64,000 bases of DNA from Rhodanobacteraceae bacterium (GTDB lineage Bacteria > Pseudomonadota > Gammaproteobacteria > Xanthomonadales > SZUA-5): positions 1-64,000 of the forward strand of contig JACKOW010000005.1 in assembly GCA_024234055.1 (NCBI GenBank), written 5' to 3'. A program made the position numbers and the translations under genes. Positions 52,039-60,947 of this stretch are shown here, in pieces. Position 1 is the first letter of the stretch. Every line of letters starts with the position of its first letter. The notes under the pieces were generated by a model. That model was not told the DNA's origin and made no database searches. It saw only the letters and a program-made list of their open reading frames with translations.

Positions 52039-53352
52039 ATGCGCCGCTGCCTGATCGCCGGATTCACCGCCAGCCTGCTGTTACCTGTCCTCGCATCGGC
52101 CGCGGATCTGGATAGCCTGGTGACGCAACTGGCGCCGCGCGCCATCGAGTTGCGCCACCAGATCCACCAGTATCCGGAACTCGGCAATCGCGAGTTCGAG
52201 ACCGCAAAGCTGGTGGTCGCGCACCTGCAATCGCTGGGCTTTGAGGTGCGTACCGGCGTCGCCCATACCGGCGTGATCGGCGTATTGCGCGGCGGCAAAC
52301 CGGGGCCGACCATCGCCGTGCGCGCGGACATGGACGCGCTGCCGGTGGTCGAGGACACCGACCTGCCCTTCGCCAGCACCCAACGCACGACTTACGACGG
52401 CCAGGAGGTCGGCGTCGCCCATGCCTGTGGCCATGATGTCCACACGGCCGTGCAGCTGGGTCTGGCCAGCGTGCTCGCCGGCATGCGCGAGGAACTGGCT
52501 GGCACCGTATTGCTGCTGTTCCAGCCGGCCGAAGAAGGCCCGCCGGCCGGCGAGGAAGGCGGCGCCGCGCTGATGTTGAAGGAAGGCGTGTTCGACGAGT
52601 TCAAGCCGGCTGCCATTTTTGGCTTGCACGTGTTCCCGGAATTCGAAGTGGGCACGGTGGCCTACGCAAGCGGGCCGGTACAGGCGGCCAGCGACACCTG
52701 GCGCGCCGTGATTCACGGCAAGCAGGCGCACGGCGCCTGGCCGCAACTGGCGATTGACCCGGTGGTGATCGCCGCCGAGGCGGTGCTCTCGCTGCAGACC
52801 ATCCGCTCACGCAACGTCGATCCCACCGAGGCCGCCGTGCTTACCGTCGGGATCATCCGCGGCGGTCAGCGCGAGAACATCATTCCCTCCGAGGTGGAAC
52901 TGCGTGGTACCGTGCGTACCTACGAGCGCGCCGTGCAGGACCTGGTCGAGAAGCGCATGGGCGAGATCCTCAGCGGCGTCGCCCAGGCCGGCGGCGCCAC
53001 GGTCGAGTTCGAATACCAGCGCGAGAATCCGCCGCTGGTCAATGACGCTACCCTCAGCGCCTGGGCCGGCGAGCGCCTGAAAGCGCGCCTCGGCGAAGAC
53101 AAGGTGCAACCCATGCGGCCGGTGATGGGCGCCGAGGACTTCGCCTTCTTCTCCGAGCGCGTGCCCGGTTTCTACTTCCGACTCGGTCCCACCAAGCCCG
53201 GCACCGTCAACGGCAATCTGCACACGCCCACCTTCCGCGCCGACGACGGAGCGATCCCTGTGGGCATGCGCGCCATGGCCGGTCTGGTGGTGGATTTCCT
53301 GGCTGCGCCGCCAATGAAGACTTATCCAGACGCGGCCCACGGATCAGATTGA
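52039..53352 (+). CDS. Secreted M20-family amidohydrolase
   Basis: A 437-residue dizinc hydrolase with a signal peptide (CLIAGFTASLLLPVLASAA). Family motifs are HQIHQYPELGNREFET, RADMDALPVVEDTDLPF, ACGHDVHTA, QPAEEGP and the late MGAEDFAFF. Members (HipO/AmaA/IAA-amino acid hydrolase type) cleave N-acyl amino acids. The periplasmic location suggests scavenging of acylated amino acids. ATG 52039 begins the signal sequence. Confidence 0.9.
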   Translation: MRRCLIAGFTASLLLPVLASAADLDSLVTQLAPRAIELRHQIHQYPELGNREFETAKLVVAHLQSLGFEVRTGVAHTGVIGVLRGGKPGPTIAVRADMDALPVVEDTDLPFASTQRTTYDGQEVGVAHACGHDVHTAVQLGLASVLAGMREELAGTVLLLFQPAEEGPPAGEEGGAALMLKEGVFDEFKPAAIFGLHVFPEFEVGTVAYASGPVQAASDTWRAVIHGKQAHGAWPQLAIDPVVIAAEAVLSLQTIRSRNVDPTEAAVLTVGIIRGGQRENIIPSEVELRGTVRTYERAVQDLVEKRMGEILSGVAQAGGATVEFEYQRENPPLVNDATLSAWAGERLKARLGEDKVQPMRPVMGAEDFAFFSERVPGFYFRLGPTKPGTVNGNLHTPTFRADDGAIPVGMRAMAGLVVDFLAAPPMKTYPDAAHGSD

Positions 53353-53390
53353 GGACATGGGCCGGCCTTTCAGCGGTCCGCCAGACAGAC

Positions 53391-54512
53391 TCAATAGCGC
53401 TCGAAGATCTGCCGGATCTCGAGGTCGTCGTGAGTGCGACTGAGGGCCAGCATCAGCAGAATGCGCGCTTTCTGCGGCGTCAGATGCGGGGCATAGATGG
53501 GCGGAATCCAAGGGCCTTTCCAGACCGCTTTGTCGACGCTCTCACAATGCTCAGTCTCCTCATCGGGCACCGTCTCCTCAGGCAGCCATCGACGCCCTAC
53601 GTTGTCACCGCTGGGGAATGCAGAGACGACGATTGTCCCAGCGCGCGCCAATTCCAGAAAGGCCACCTGTTCCTCGCAGTTGAAGTTGGTGTTGGCGACA
53701 ACGACTCCAGCAGGCGCTCTGTCGTAATGCGGGCCGGTTCCGCCGGTGTAGCTGAATAGCAAGTCAACCGCGGGCAGAGCCTCTACATGGGCCAGGTCGA
53801 ATTCGCTGCTGCTCCCGTGCAGTCGTGTCGGCGAGAAAAAGAACTCGGCGCCGGCATGGCTCACCACGCCGAGCATGCCCATGTCGCCCGTGGTGAAGCC
53901 ACCGACCCGCTGGTAAATCTTGCGGACTTCCCGGGCGGACAGAATGCGACCGTCCATCGCAACCGTGACCCCTTTGCCGATGGCCTGAGGAGATGCCGCG
54001 GTGCGTACCGCGTCGATGAGATTGCGCGGCCCGTCCGGACTGGTCCCAGTGGCGGGTCGCTGCGCGCCGACCAGCACCACGGGTTTGTCCGAACGTACGG
54101 TGAGGTAGAGGAAGAAAGCGGTCTCTTCGAGGCGGTCGGTGCCGTGCGTTACCACCATACCGGCGAGGTCTTTCCGCTCGTTCAGTGCTGTCTCGATCAG
54201 ACGCGAGAGTTCGATCCACATTTTTGGCGTGATCTGCGCACTCGGCACATTGGAAAACTGCATCGACTCAATCCGTGCGTAGCGGTTGAGTTCCGGCACC
54301 GATTCGACAATCTGTTCGGCGGTCAGACTCCCGGCCCGATAGTGGTCTGGATCATCGTCCACGTTCTGAACCCCCGCGATCGTGCCCCCGGTGGCGATGA
54401 CCAGCACCGCGGGGAGGGGCCTGGTCTCGACATCCGTGTCTGGCGTTGCCGCCAGCGCTGGCGCGCAACTGAGCATTCCGGCAAGCAGCAGCAAGACAGT
54501 CAGAGGGTTCAC
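53391..54512 (-). CDS. ansB: Periplasmic type II L-asparaginase
   Basis: A 373-residue enzyme with a signal peptide (LTVLLLLAGMLSCAPALAA). It has the two catalytic threonine motifs ATGGTIAG and VVTHGTDRLEETAFFL, plus FTTGDMGMLGVVS. It should hydrolyse asparagine, and perhaps glutamine, to the acid and ammonia in the periplasm. It is convergent with the M20 gene, with only 38 bp between stops. Confidence 0.92.
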   Translation of the reverse strand: MNPLTVLLLLAGMLSCAPALAATPDTDVETRPLPAVLVIATGGTIAGVQNVDDDPDHYRAGSLTAEQIVESVPELNRYARIESMQFSNVPSAQITPKMWIELSRLIETALNERKDLAGMVVTHGTDRLEETAFFLYLTVRSDKPVVLVGAQRPATGTSPDGPRNLIDAVRTAASPQAIGKGVTVAMDGRILSAREVRKIYQRVGGFTTGDMGMLGVVSHAGAEFFFSPTRLHGSSSEFDLAHVEALPAVDLLFSYTGGTGPHYDRAPAGVVVANTNFNCEEQVAFLELARAGTIVVSAFPSGDNVGRRWLPEETVPDEETEHCESVDKAVWKGPWIPPIYAPHLTPQKARILLMLALSRTHDDLEIRQIFERY

Positions 54513-54788
54513 TGGCGGCGCCTTGCGATGAGAACGGAAGCGGCAGGATACGCTGCTGGTTCCGCGCCGCCCAAAGCCCTGGTGAAGCAGGCACCGGACA
54601 CGCGAAACGGAACGACAGACGATCTTGTTTCACCATGCCGATGCGGAATTTGTTCCCCCGATCCCTTGATAGCATGGCCAGGCGCGACCGAGCGTGCCCG
54701 GAAATTGCCTCACGAATTGGCGCGCAACCCATAACAGCCCCCGGTCGGCCGGGGCATTCAGCACCATCGCATCAGAAGCAGAACAACA

Positions 54789-55958
54789 ATGAAAAACTGG
54801 GCCTGGGCAAAACTGAAGTCCTACATCATCATCGGCCTGACCACTGTTCTCCTGCTGGAGATCTGTTCCTTTTTTCTTTTCCAGCATTACTATCAGGAGC
54901 AGATTTACAATGTAGCCAATCTACGGATTTTCAAGAGGATGACCAGGGATGGCGTGATCAGGAATGCGGGGGCAGCCTGGGTCATGCCGGTCAAGGAAAA
55001 TTCGGAAGTAGATTGGCATTACAATGATTTTTCAGTCAAACTAAAGACCAATGGGCGCGGACTGCGGGAGTCTTTCGAAGTGGTCGACGCCGCAGTGGAT
55101 ATCGCTTTTTTGGGCGATTCCTTTACCTTCGGACATGGTGTCGAAAACGATCAGCGCTATAGCCACGTATTTTCCCGGGAGGCTGCTTTTTTGAACAAGA
55201 AAGCAGTGAATTTTTCTTACCCAAATGGCTGGCAGCCAGAGCATTATGAGTACTTCCTGCGGAAAAGCCCCACATTAAAACCAGAAAAAGTCATTGTCGG
55301 GCTCTACCTGGGGAATGACCTGGACAGCGACCTGGCCGAAACCATATACGATCGGGAGGCCTTGACACTGGAAACACCTTATCGGGTCGTGTCTGAGGAA
55401 GGGTATTTGAGAAATCGGCCGGACAGCTACCGTTTCCCGATACACCCGCTCATTGAATACAGCTACTTTGTGAAGCTGTTGGCATTGCGCCTGAACAATA
55501 GCTCCTGGCGCGCCAACTTGTTTGCAGAAAAGGCCCTCGAGACCAATCGACTCAATCGGATCAGCCTGGAGAAAGGCGAGGAAGACCTGACCAATAATCG
55601 GGCCCTGGTCGCGTTGAGGGAAATAAAAAAGATAGTGGAAGCTCGCGGAGGGCAATTGACGGTTTTGATCGTTCCGCAGGATTTTTATTTCTGTGACAAC
55701 AAAGCCACTGCTCACCTGAATCCGGAGCTACTGCCATCCGTAGCGGCATTGAGGAATGGAAATAACTTACTGAAAATGACCCGAGCGGCTTTGGAAAATA
55801 GTGGTATCGACTATTTTGACCCGTCATCCGTGTTGAAGCCGGAGCACTATTTCTCAATAGACATCCATTGGTCGGCAGCAGGGCACGAGGTCGTGGGAAA
55901 GGCTTTGGCGAATCACCTGAAGGTGGACCGGACCACGATTGCAAGTCAAAATGACTGA
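54789..55958 (+). CDS. Membrane-anchored SGNH-like hydrolase/acyltransferase, AT-richer than neighbours
   Basis: A 389-residue protein with one N-terminal membrane helix (SYIIIGLTTVLLLEICSFFL). An SGNH-type domain follows: nucleophile Ser111 in FLGDSFTFGHG, GLYLGNDLDSDLAE with the oxyanion Asn, and DIHWSAAGHEVV with the Asp-His pair. AlgJ/AlgX-like proteins of this fold acetylate exopolysaccharides. Codon use stands out: AAA, GAA, TTT, ATT and AAT are common here and rare in neighbours, indicating recent transfer. No glycan operon is adjacent. Confidence 0.75.
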   Translation: MKNWAWAKLKSYIIIGLTTVLLLEICSFFLFQHYYQEQIYNVANLRIFKRMTRDGVIRNAGAAWVMPVKENSEVDWHYNDFSVKLKTNGRGLRESFEVVDAAVDIAFLGDSFTFGHGVENDQRYSHVFSREAAFLNKKAVNFSYPNGWQPEHYEYFLRKSPTLKPEKVIVGLYLGNDLDSDLAETIYDREALTLETPYRVVSEEGYLRNRPDSYRFPIHPLIEYSYFVKLLALRLNNSSWRANLFAEKALETNRLNRISLEKGEEDLTNNRALVALREIKKIVEARGGQLTVLIVPQDFYFCDNKATAHLNPELLPSVAALRNGNNLLKMTRAALENSGIDYFDPSSVLKPEHYFSIDIHWSAAGHEVVGKALANHLKVDRTTIASQND

Positions 55959-55992
55959 GGGGGAGCCTCGAGGGATCCTCTGAACAAGTTCT

Positions 55993-56208
55993 GTGAGCCG
56001 CGTTGCGAGTCTTCGCGGGCAGACTCTGGCCCTAAAGTACAGCTATCCGCTGTCGGAGTTTCTGCGGGTGATCGAGCAGTCGGGCGAATATGAAGCGTGG
56101 ATGGAACGACTGAAGTTCCTCGGCGCACCCACCGAGCCGCCGGCCGATTGGCAGCCAGCCGATTCCGAGCGCCTGATGTTGCCCGAGGAGCGCAAGCCGC
56201 GGTCCTGA
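55993..56208 (+). CDS. Small hypothetical ORF or gene remnant
   Basis: A 71-residue frame starting at GTG, with protein-like sequence (YPLSEFLRVIEQSGEYEAWM, LKFLGAPTEPPADW) and a charged end. No family is recognised. It sits in a debris-rich patch between the SGNH gene and a truncated amidase, so it may be the tail of a lost gene. Confidence 0.35.
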   Translation: MSRVASLRGQTLALKYSYPLSEFLRVIEQSGEYEAWMERLKFLGAPTEPPADWQPADSERLMLPEERKPRS

Positions 56209-56249
56209 TCCGCGCCCACTGGCAGCCCTCAGGAGCATTGACAGCCAGC

Positions 56250-56325
56250 GTAGCCCGGGCAAGCGCAGCGCACCCGGGGCTTATGGTGCGGGTCATCCCG
56301 GGTGCGCTGCGCTTGCCCGGGCTAC
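56250..56325. repeat. Inverted repeat of the GTAGCCCGGGCAAGC family
   Basis: The arms GTAGCCCGGGCAAGCGCAGC and GCTGCGCTTGCCCGGGCTAC are perfect complements and extend to about 29 bp. The same family occurs at 28109-28185 and 4664-4740. Confidence 0.8.
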
Positions 56326-56385
56326 TGGCTGGAAGGGCGTGCCGGCAAGAGCGACCGGACTCCGCCGCTCCTCGAGATCGAGGCT

Positions 56386-56633
56386 AGCCCGCATGTCTCA
56401 CACCTGTTGCGGAAGATCGCGCAGGGCTTTGCGACTAGCGCAAGGCGCGACGACGAGGAATGGTGATTCCATGGCGAGGAGGAGCAACGCAGCGATAGTC
56501 GCAAAGAACCAGCGAGGGCCGCAAAGCGGGCAGATGCAGCCAAACACTCTGTGACTGCTGCGTGCCTCGGAATCCCCTTTTTTCACTAGAAGATTGGGGG
56601 CATCTGCTCGCGCAGGTGTGAGAAATGCGGGCT
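56386..56633. mobile_element. MITE-like element, copy B (248 bp)
   Basis: The terminal inverted repeats AGCCCGCATGTCTCACACCT and its complement at the right end differ at one base within about 21 bp. The interior shares TTGCGGAAGATCGCGCAGGG, AAAGAACCAGCGAGGGCCGC and GCATCTGC blocks with copy A (41271). The right-central third has diverged. No coding capacity. Confidence 0.8.
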
Positions 56634-56684
56634 AACCAGGCGCAGGCTCACCGCGCAGGCCGGAATCCGGCTCAGATTCGATCG

Positions 56685-57068
56685 TCAGACGGGTGGGTGG
56701 TGTCCATGCCAGGGCGTGCTCTGCTCGTAGGCGTAGCCGATGCGACACAGCAGGGCTTCAGTTAACGGACTACCGGCCAGTTGCATCGTGTAGAGCAAGC
56801 CCTGCTCGGAAATGCCGCAAGGCAGAGCGAGCGCGGGGATGCCGGCGAGGTCAGCGGGAAAGGTGAATGCGGTGTAGGGCTTGGTCAGGCCCTGCGCCTG
56901 GCTTCTGGCTCTGCTGGCCTGGTTCCACTCGGTCATGGAGCCGTACTGCAAACCCGGCGCCACCGTGAATGGCGCGCCCGCCGCCGGGCTGAGCAGCGCG
57001 TCCACCGTGGACAGCATGGCCCGAAACTGCTCGCTGAATCGGGCTCTGATATCCCGGCTGCCGGGGCC
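56685..57068 (-). pseudogene. Truncated amidase (C-terminal fragment)
   Basis: The frame reads RDIRARFSEQFRAMLSTVDA, LLSPAAGAPF, FTFPADLAGIPALALPCGIS and AYEQSTPWHGHHPP. This matches the C-terminal ~120 residues of amidase signature enzymes. The catalytic Ser-Ser-Lys region is missing: upstream the frame meets a stop at 57093-57095, and the AraC-type gene begins on the other strand at 57113. The break and the nearby MITE and repeat suggest a deletion. Confidence 0.8.
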
Positions 57069-57112
57069 GCATTTGCGGCTAGCATCCTCACACTATCCAA
57101 AGATCGCGCAAA

Positions 57113-58264
57113 ATGCCCGCCCTCAGCATCGCCATCCATGCCCTGTTTGCCCTGGGTCTGGCTCAGGGGCTGTTTCTGGCGCTTCAGCTGTGGCGTTTGC
57201 GCGACCGCAATCGTTTCGGCTACAGCCATCTGCTGCTGGCCCTCGCCGCGTTCATGGCGGTCATGCTGGAACAATGGGTGATCTACGCCGACGCCTGGCG
57301 CGCGTATCCCCATGTGCTGCGGGCCACGGTCTGGATGCCGTTTCTGTTCGGCCCGGGGTTATGGCTGTTTGTCGTCAGTCTGAGCCGACCGCGCGGGCGC
57401 ACCACCGACGCGCTGCACTATCTGCCGGCGGCGATGGCATTCGCCTATTTCCTGCCGTTCTTGCTGCAATCAGGTGCAGACAAGATTGCCTTTGTCCTCG
57501 GCACCCATTCGATTCCCCTCGAATCGAGTCTGTTCGGCCTGGCCAAGGCGGCATCACTGCTGTCCTATGTGATCGCCATTCGCTGGCGCTTGCGTCGCCA
57601 GCCCGGATTTGTCGACAACCCGCTGACCCGTCGATTTGCCATCGTCAACGATGTGTTCCTCATGTTTCTGTTGGCACTGCTCGGCACTTTTATATCCGAG
57701 CACCTGGTCGGCGACCTGCAGATACCCTCGGATGTGCTCGCGGCGGTGGGCTTCAGCCTGTTCATCTATGCGGCGAGCCTGATCGCCGTCGCCCATTGGC
57801 GTGACTTTGCACTGTCGCTGGCGCCTGTCGCCGAAACTGAGGCGACCCCTTTCGAAGCCGCCGTCGATGAGGCCGGGCCGGCACCGGCGCGCGACCGCCT
57901 GCTCGACGAAGACAGCACGGCCAAGCTCTACCGACACGTATGTGCAGAGGTCCGTACTCGCCGACTGTTTCGCGAGCCGGGTCTGAAGATCGACAATCTG
58001 GCGGCGGCTCTGCAGCTGCCGGTGCACTATCTGTCGTATGCGATCAACGCCGGATCGGGCCGCAACGTACAGGCCTGGCTTAATCAGCTGCGGGTCGAGG
58101 ATGCGATGCAGGCTCTGGCAGGCGCCGACGCCGATTCGGTGCTGGCAGTGGGGCTGGCAGCAGGCTTCAACAGCAAGGCCTCGTTCAATCGGGCCTTCCG
58201 CGCCGAAACCGGGGTCTCGCCGAGTGAGTTTCGTGCGCGCAGCAAGGCTCAGATCGCAAACTGA
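57113..58264 (+). CDS. AraC-family regulator with membrane sensor domain
   Basis: A 383-residue protein. About seven N-terminal membrane helices (residues 5-235, e.g. AIHALFALGLAQGLFLALQL, ATVWMPFLFGPGLWLFVVSL) are followed by a C-terminal AraC-type HTH pair. The latter has LKIDNLAAALQLPVHYLSYA, FNSKASFNRAFRAETGVSPS and EFRARS. Such proteins sense a signal at the membrane and control genes directly. The likely targets include the downstream S41-type gene (60 bp), which is unproven. Confidence 0.85.
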   Translation: MPALSIAIHALFALGLAQGLFLALQLWRLRDRNRFGYSHLLLALAAFMAVMLEQWVIYADAWRAYPHVLRATVWMPFLFGPGLWLFVVSLSRPRGRTTDALHYLPAAMAFAYFLPFLLQSGADKIAFVLGTHSIPLESSLFGLAKAASLLSYVIAIRWRLRRQPGFVDNPLTRRFAIVNDVFLMFLLALLGTFISEHLVGDLQIPSDVLAAVGFSLFIYAASLIAVAHWRDFALSLAPVAETEATPFEAAVDEAGPAPARDRLLDEDSTAKLYRHVCAEVRTRRLFREPGLKIDNLAAALQLPVHYLSYAINAGSGRNVQAWLNQLRVEDAMQALAGADADSVLAVGLAAGFNSKASFNRAFRAETGVSPSEFRARSKAQIAN

Positions 58265-58324
58265 GGCGCCATACAGGGGGTGAGGTGCCAGTCTGGGCCT
58301 CCTTCACCACCGTCGGAGCCCTTG

Positions 58325-60076
58325 ATGAATTCCTCGTTCCTGTCGCTGCTCGTCGCGTTTCTGGGTTTCTGCGCCGGCCCGCCACTGACCCTCGCCGCAG
58401 ACGCGCCCGCGTCGACTCAGATCCCGATTGCCAAACGGATCGCCAAGGCTGATGCCGCCTTTGCCAGCAATGACTGGGCCGAATATGCGCGCATCTACCG
58501 AAACCTGAGTCGGCAGAGCCCCGGCAAGGGTGAATACTGGTATCGCCTCGCTCGGGCAGAACAGGCGCTGGGGCGACTGGACGCCGCCGCGACGAGCTAT
58601 CAGCATGCCCTGGATTGTGGTTATCTCGCGGCACGCACGCTACTGCGATTGTCCAGTCTGGAGGCCAGCCGCGGTCATGCGGAACGGGCGGTCGACTTGT
58701 TTGAGCAGGCGCGCGCACATCATCTGACCAACGCCGAACAGGCGCTGCAGGAAGATCCCGCCCTGGCCACCTTGCTGAGCGATGACCGCTGGCGCGCGCG
58801 GCTGTTTCCGAAACTGGCAGACGATGCCGATGAGATCAGCCGTTGGCGCACCGATCTGGATTTTCTGGAACGACGCCTGCCGGAGACCCATTGGGATCTG
58901 TTTGGACAGGTCGACGAAAAAGCATGGCGCGCCGAACTGAAGCAGCTGCGGGCTGATCTGCCCAGACTGCAGAACTGGGAGCGCTCGGTGCGCCTGATGC
59001 GTTGGGTGCGACTTGGCCAATCGGGCCACACCCTGTTGATACCGCCCTTTCAAGGCCCGGACGCCTTTCATCTGGCACCCATCAAACTGGCGTGGTTTGC
59101 CGACGGGCTTTACGTACAAGCCGCGCCGAAGGAGCACGCCGGCCTGGTCGGACAGCGCGTGCTCAAGCTCGGCAAGGCCACGCCCGAAGCCGCATTGGCA
59201 GCGCTGGAATCCCTGGTGCCGCACGAGAATGACTCCGCTTTGCGGCAGTTCTCGCCGGTGTTTCTGGCCATACCCGAGCTGCTCAAGTTTCAGGGATTGC
59301 TGGACCATCGCGAATTCCTGGATCTGCAACTGGTCGACGCCAAGGGCAAGACCCATGACAAGCGTATCGCCGCGCCGCAGCTGACGATGGCCGCACTGCA
59401 GGCACAGATCGACAACCCGGAAGGTCCGGCAGACTGGATCCGAGCACGCGCAGCAAGCAAACAGCCAGTACCGATGTGGCTGGCGCGCAGCACGGAAAAC
59501 TACTGGTTTGAGTCTCTGCCCGATCTGCGCCTGATCTATTTCCAGTTCAACGCGGTGCGCAATGATGAGCACGAAAGTCTGCAGGCCTTCGCCGCGCGTC
59601 TGCAAACGGCCCTGAGGGCTGACGATACCGCCGGCCTGGTGGTCGACCTGCGCCACAATCGCGGTGGCAACGGCGAACTCCTTGAGCCTCTGCTGCAGGC
59701 GCTGATCGCCACGCCGGCATTGCATCAGCGGGGTCGGCTGTATGTGCTCATCGGTGGACGTACCTTCTCGGCGGCGGCTTTGTTCATCGGCGATCTCGAG
59801 CGCCAGTTGTCGCCAATTTTCGTCGGCGAACCCTCCGGCGCCGGCCCCACGCATCTGGGCGAGGACAACATGATTCTGTTGCCGAACACCGGCCAGGTGG
59901 TGCTCGCCGCCAGTCGATTGTTCGTGCGTTCCTTTTCCGACGACTATCGGCATGCCCTTGCGCCCGATCTGAGCGCGAAGCCGCAATTCTCCGACTATCG
60001 CGACAATCATGATCCAGTACTGGAAGCAGCACTGAGCGATTGGCAAGCAGGCCAGGCAAACATCCTGACGGACTAA
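58325..60076 (+). CDS. Secreted S41-type peptidase-like protein with TPR-like N-terminus
   Basis: A 583-residue protein with a signal peptide (FLSLLVAFLGFCAGPPLTLA). TPR-like helices (DWAEYARIYRNLSRQSPGKG, YWYRLARAEQALGRLDAAAT) are followed by a C-terminal S41/tail-specific protease-like domain. The latter has VVDLRHNRGGNGELLEPL, the presumed nucleophile Ser in GGRTFSAAALF, and FVGEPSGAGPTHLGED. No PDZ domain is obvious. The stop overlaps the convergent hydroxylase stop by 4 bp. Confidence 0.8.
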   Translation: MNSSFLSLLVAFLGFCAGPPLTLAADAPASTQIPIAKRIAKADAAFASNDWAEYARIYRNLSRQSPGKGEYWYRLARAEQALGRLDAAATSYQHALDCGYLAARTLLRLSSLEASRGHAERAVDLFEQARAHHLTNAEQALQEDPALATLLSDDRWRARLFPKLADDADEISRWRTDLDFLERRLPETHWDLFGQVDEKAWRAELKQLRADLPRLQNWERSVRLMRWVRLGQSGHTLLIPPFQGPDAFHLAPIKLAWFADGLYVQAAPKEHAGLVGQRVLKLGKATPEAALAALESLVPHENDSALRQFSPVFLAIPELLKFQGLLDHREFLDLQLVDAKGKTHDKRIAAPQLTMAALQAQIDNPEGPADWIRARAASKQPVPMWLARSTENYWFESLPDLRLIYFQFNAVRNDEHESLQAFAARLQTALRADDTAGLVVDLRHNRGGNGELLEPLLQALIATPALHQRGRLYVLIGGRTFSAAALFIGDLERQLSPIFVGEPSGAGPTHLGEDNMILLPNTGQVVLAASRLFVRSFSDDYRHALAPDLSAKPQFSDYRDNHDPVLEAALSDWQAGQANILTD

Positions 60077-60678
60077 CGCCTGCGCACAGCCTTCGACACG
60101 TAATAGGTGCCGAACACCAGATCCCACAGCGGCGAGGTCACTCCGAAGTTGTGGTCGGGGTGATGATGGTGAATGTGATGGTGGGCGGCCCACCGACGGG
60201 CAATCGGGTGCTGAAACCGGGTCCGGTGCATCCAGTCGTGGCATTGGCCATAGGCGAGATAGCCGGCAGCAATCCCCCCGGTGAACAGCCAGGCATGGGT
60301 CAACGGCATCACTTCAGTGAACAAGGCCGCGAGTACCAACAGAAACACTGGCGGCAAGAAGAACGGCAGCGAAGCGATGGCCGCGGGATCCTGGTGATGG
60401 CGGCGGTGCCCGCGTTCCATCGCGTGTTCGGGGCCATGAAACAGCCAGCGATGGAAGCCGTATTCAACCAGGCTGAAAGTCAGCAGGCCGGCGATCCAAG
60501 TCGGCACGGCGACCAGCAGATGGGCGTCGCGACGCACCAGCGCCAGGCCGACAAAGACCAGGCACATGCTGATGTCAGCCACCAATGCTGCCCGCTGGTT
60601 CCAGCGGGTGACCGCCATCCTCTCGAAGCTGTCGAGTACTGCGTCGGCCCAAGCCACGCGTATCCCTGGAGACGACAT
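60073..60678 (-). CDS. Fatty acid hydroxylase / sterol desaturase family membrane protein
   Basis: A 201-residue diiron membrane enzyme. The histidine boxes are FHRWLFHGPEHAMERGHRRH, CHDWMHRTRFQHP and the late HHHIHHHHPDHNFGV. Four helices lie between them. Members hydroxylate or desaturate lipid chains or carotenoids. ATG 60678 is used; an upstream in-frame ATG at 60702 is possible. The 60679-60947 spacer shows no further gene. Confidence 0.85.
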   Translation of the reverse strand: MSSPGIRVAWADAVLDSFERMAVTRWNQRAALVADISMCLVFVGLALVRRDAHLLVAVPTWIAGLLTFSLVEYGFHRWLFHGPEHAMERGHRRHHQDPAAIASLPFFLPPVFLLVLAALFTEVMPLTHAWLFTGGIAAGYLAYGQCHDWMHRTRFQHPIARRWAAHHHIHHHHPDHNFGVTSPLWDLVFGTYYVSKAVRRR

Positions 60679-60947
60679 TCGCTCAACGCCTGACTGCGGC
60701 AAAGCCGCGGAGGCCGCAATGTTGCACCCAGATGACTAGTGCAGGTAAGCAAGCTTCAAGGTGTTTGCGAACCCACCGCATAACTGGCGTTCAGCCTCGC
60801 CGCCATCACGCGGCTGGGCACCAGGCGCTGAGGCATGACCTCTGACCCTTGCCTTCCAGCCTGTCACCGCTAAGGTCATCGCCCGCTTTTGACATTCATC
60901 CGGCCACCATGTCTGGCTGGACAGAGATTTGATTGGAGGGGCAAACG

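Noticed and set aside
51543..52115. A 190-codon plus-strand frame upstream of the M20 gene
   Set aside because: It is antisense to the rubredoxin and KAS III start, and its Arg/Gly-rich translation lacks any domain.
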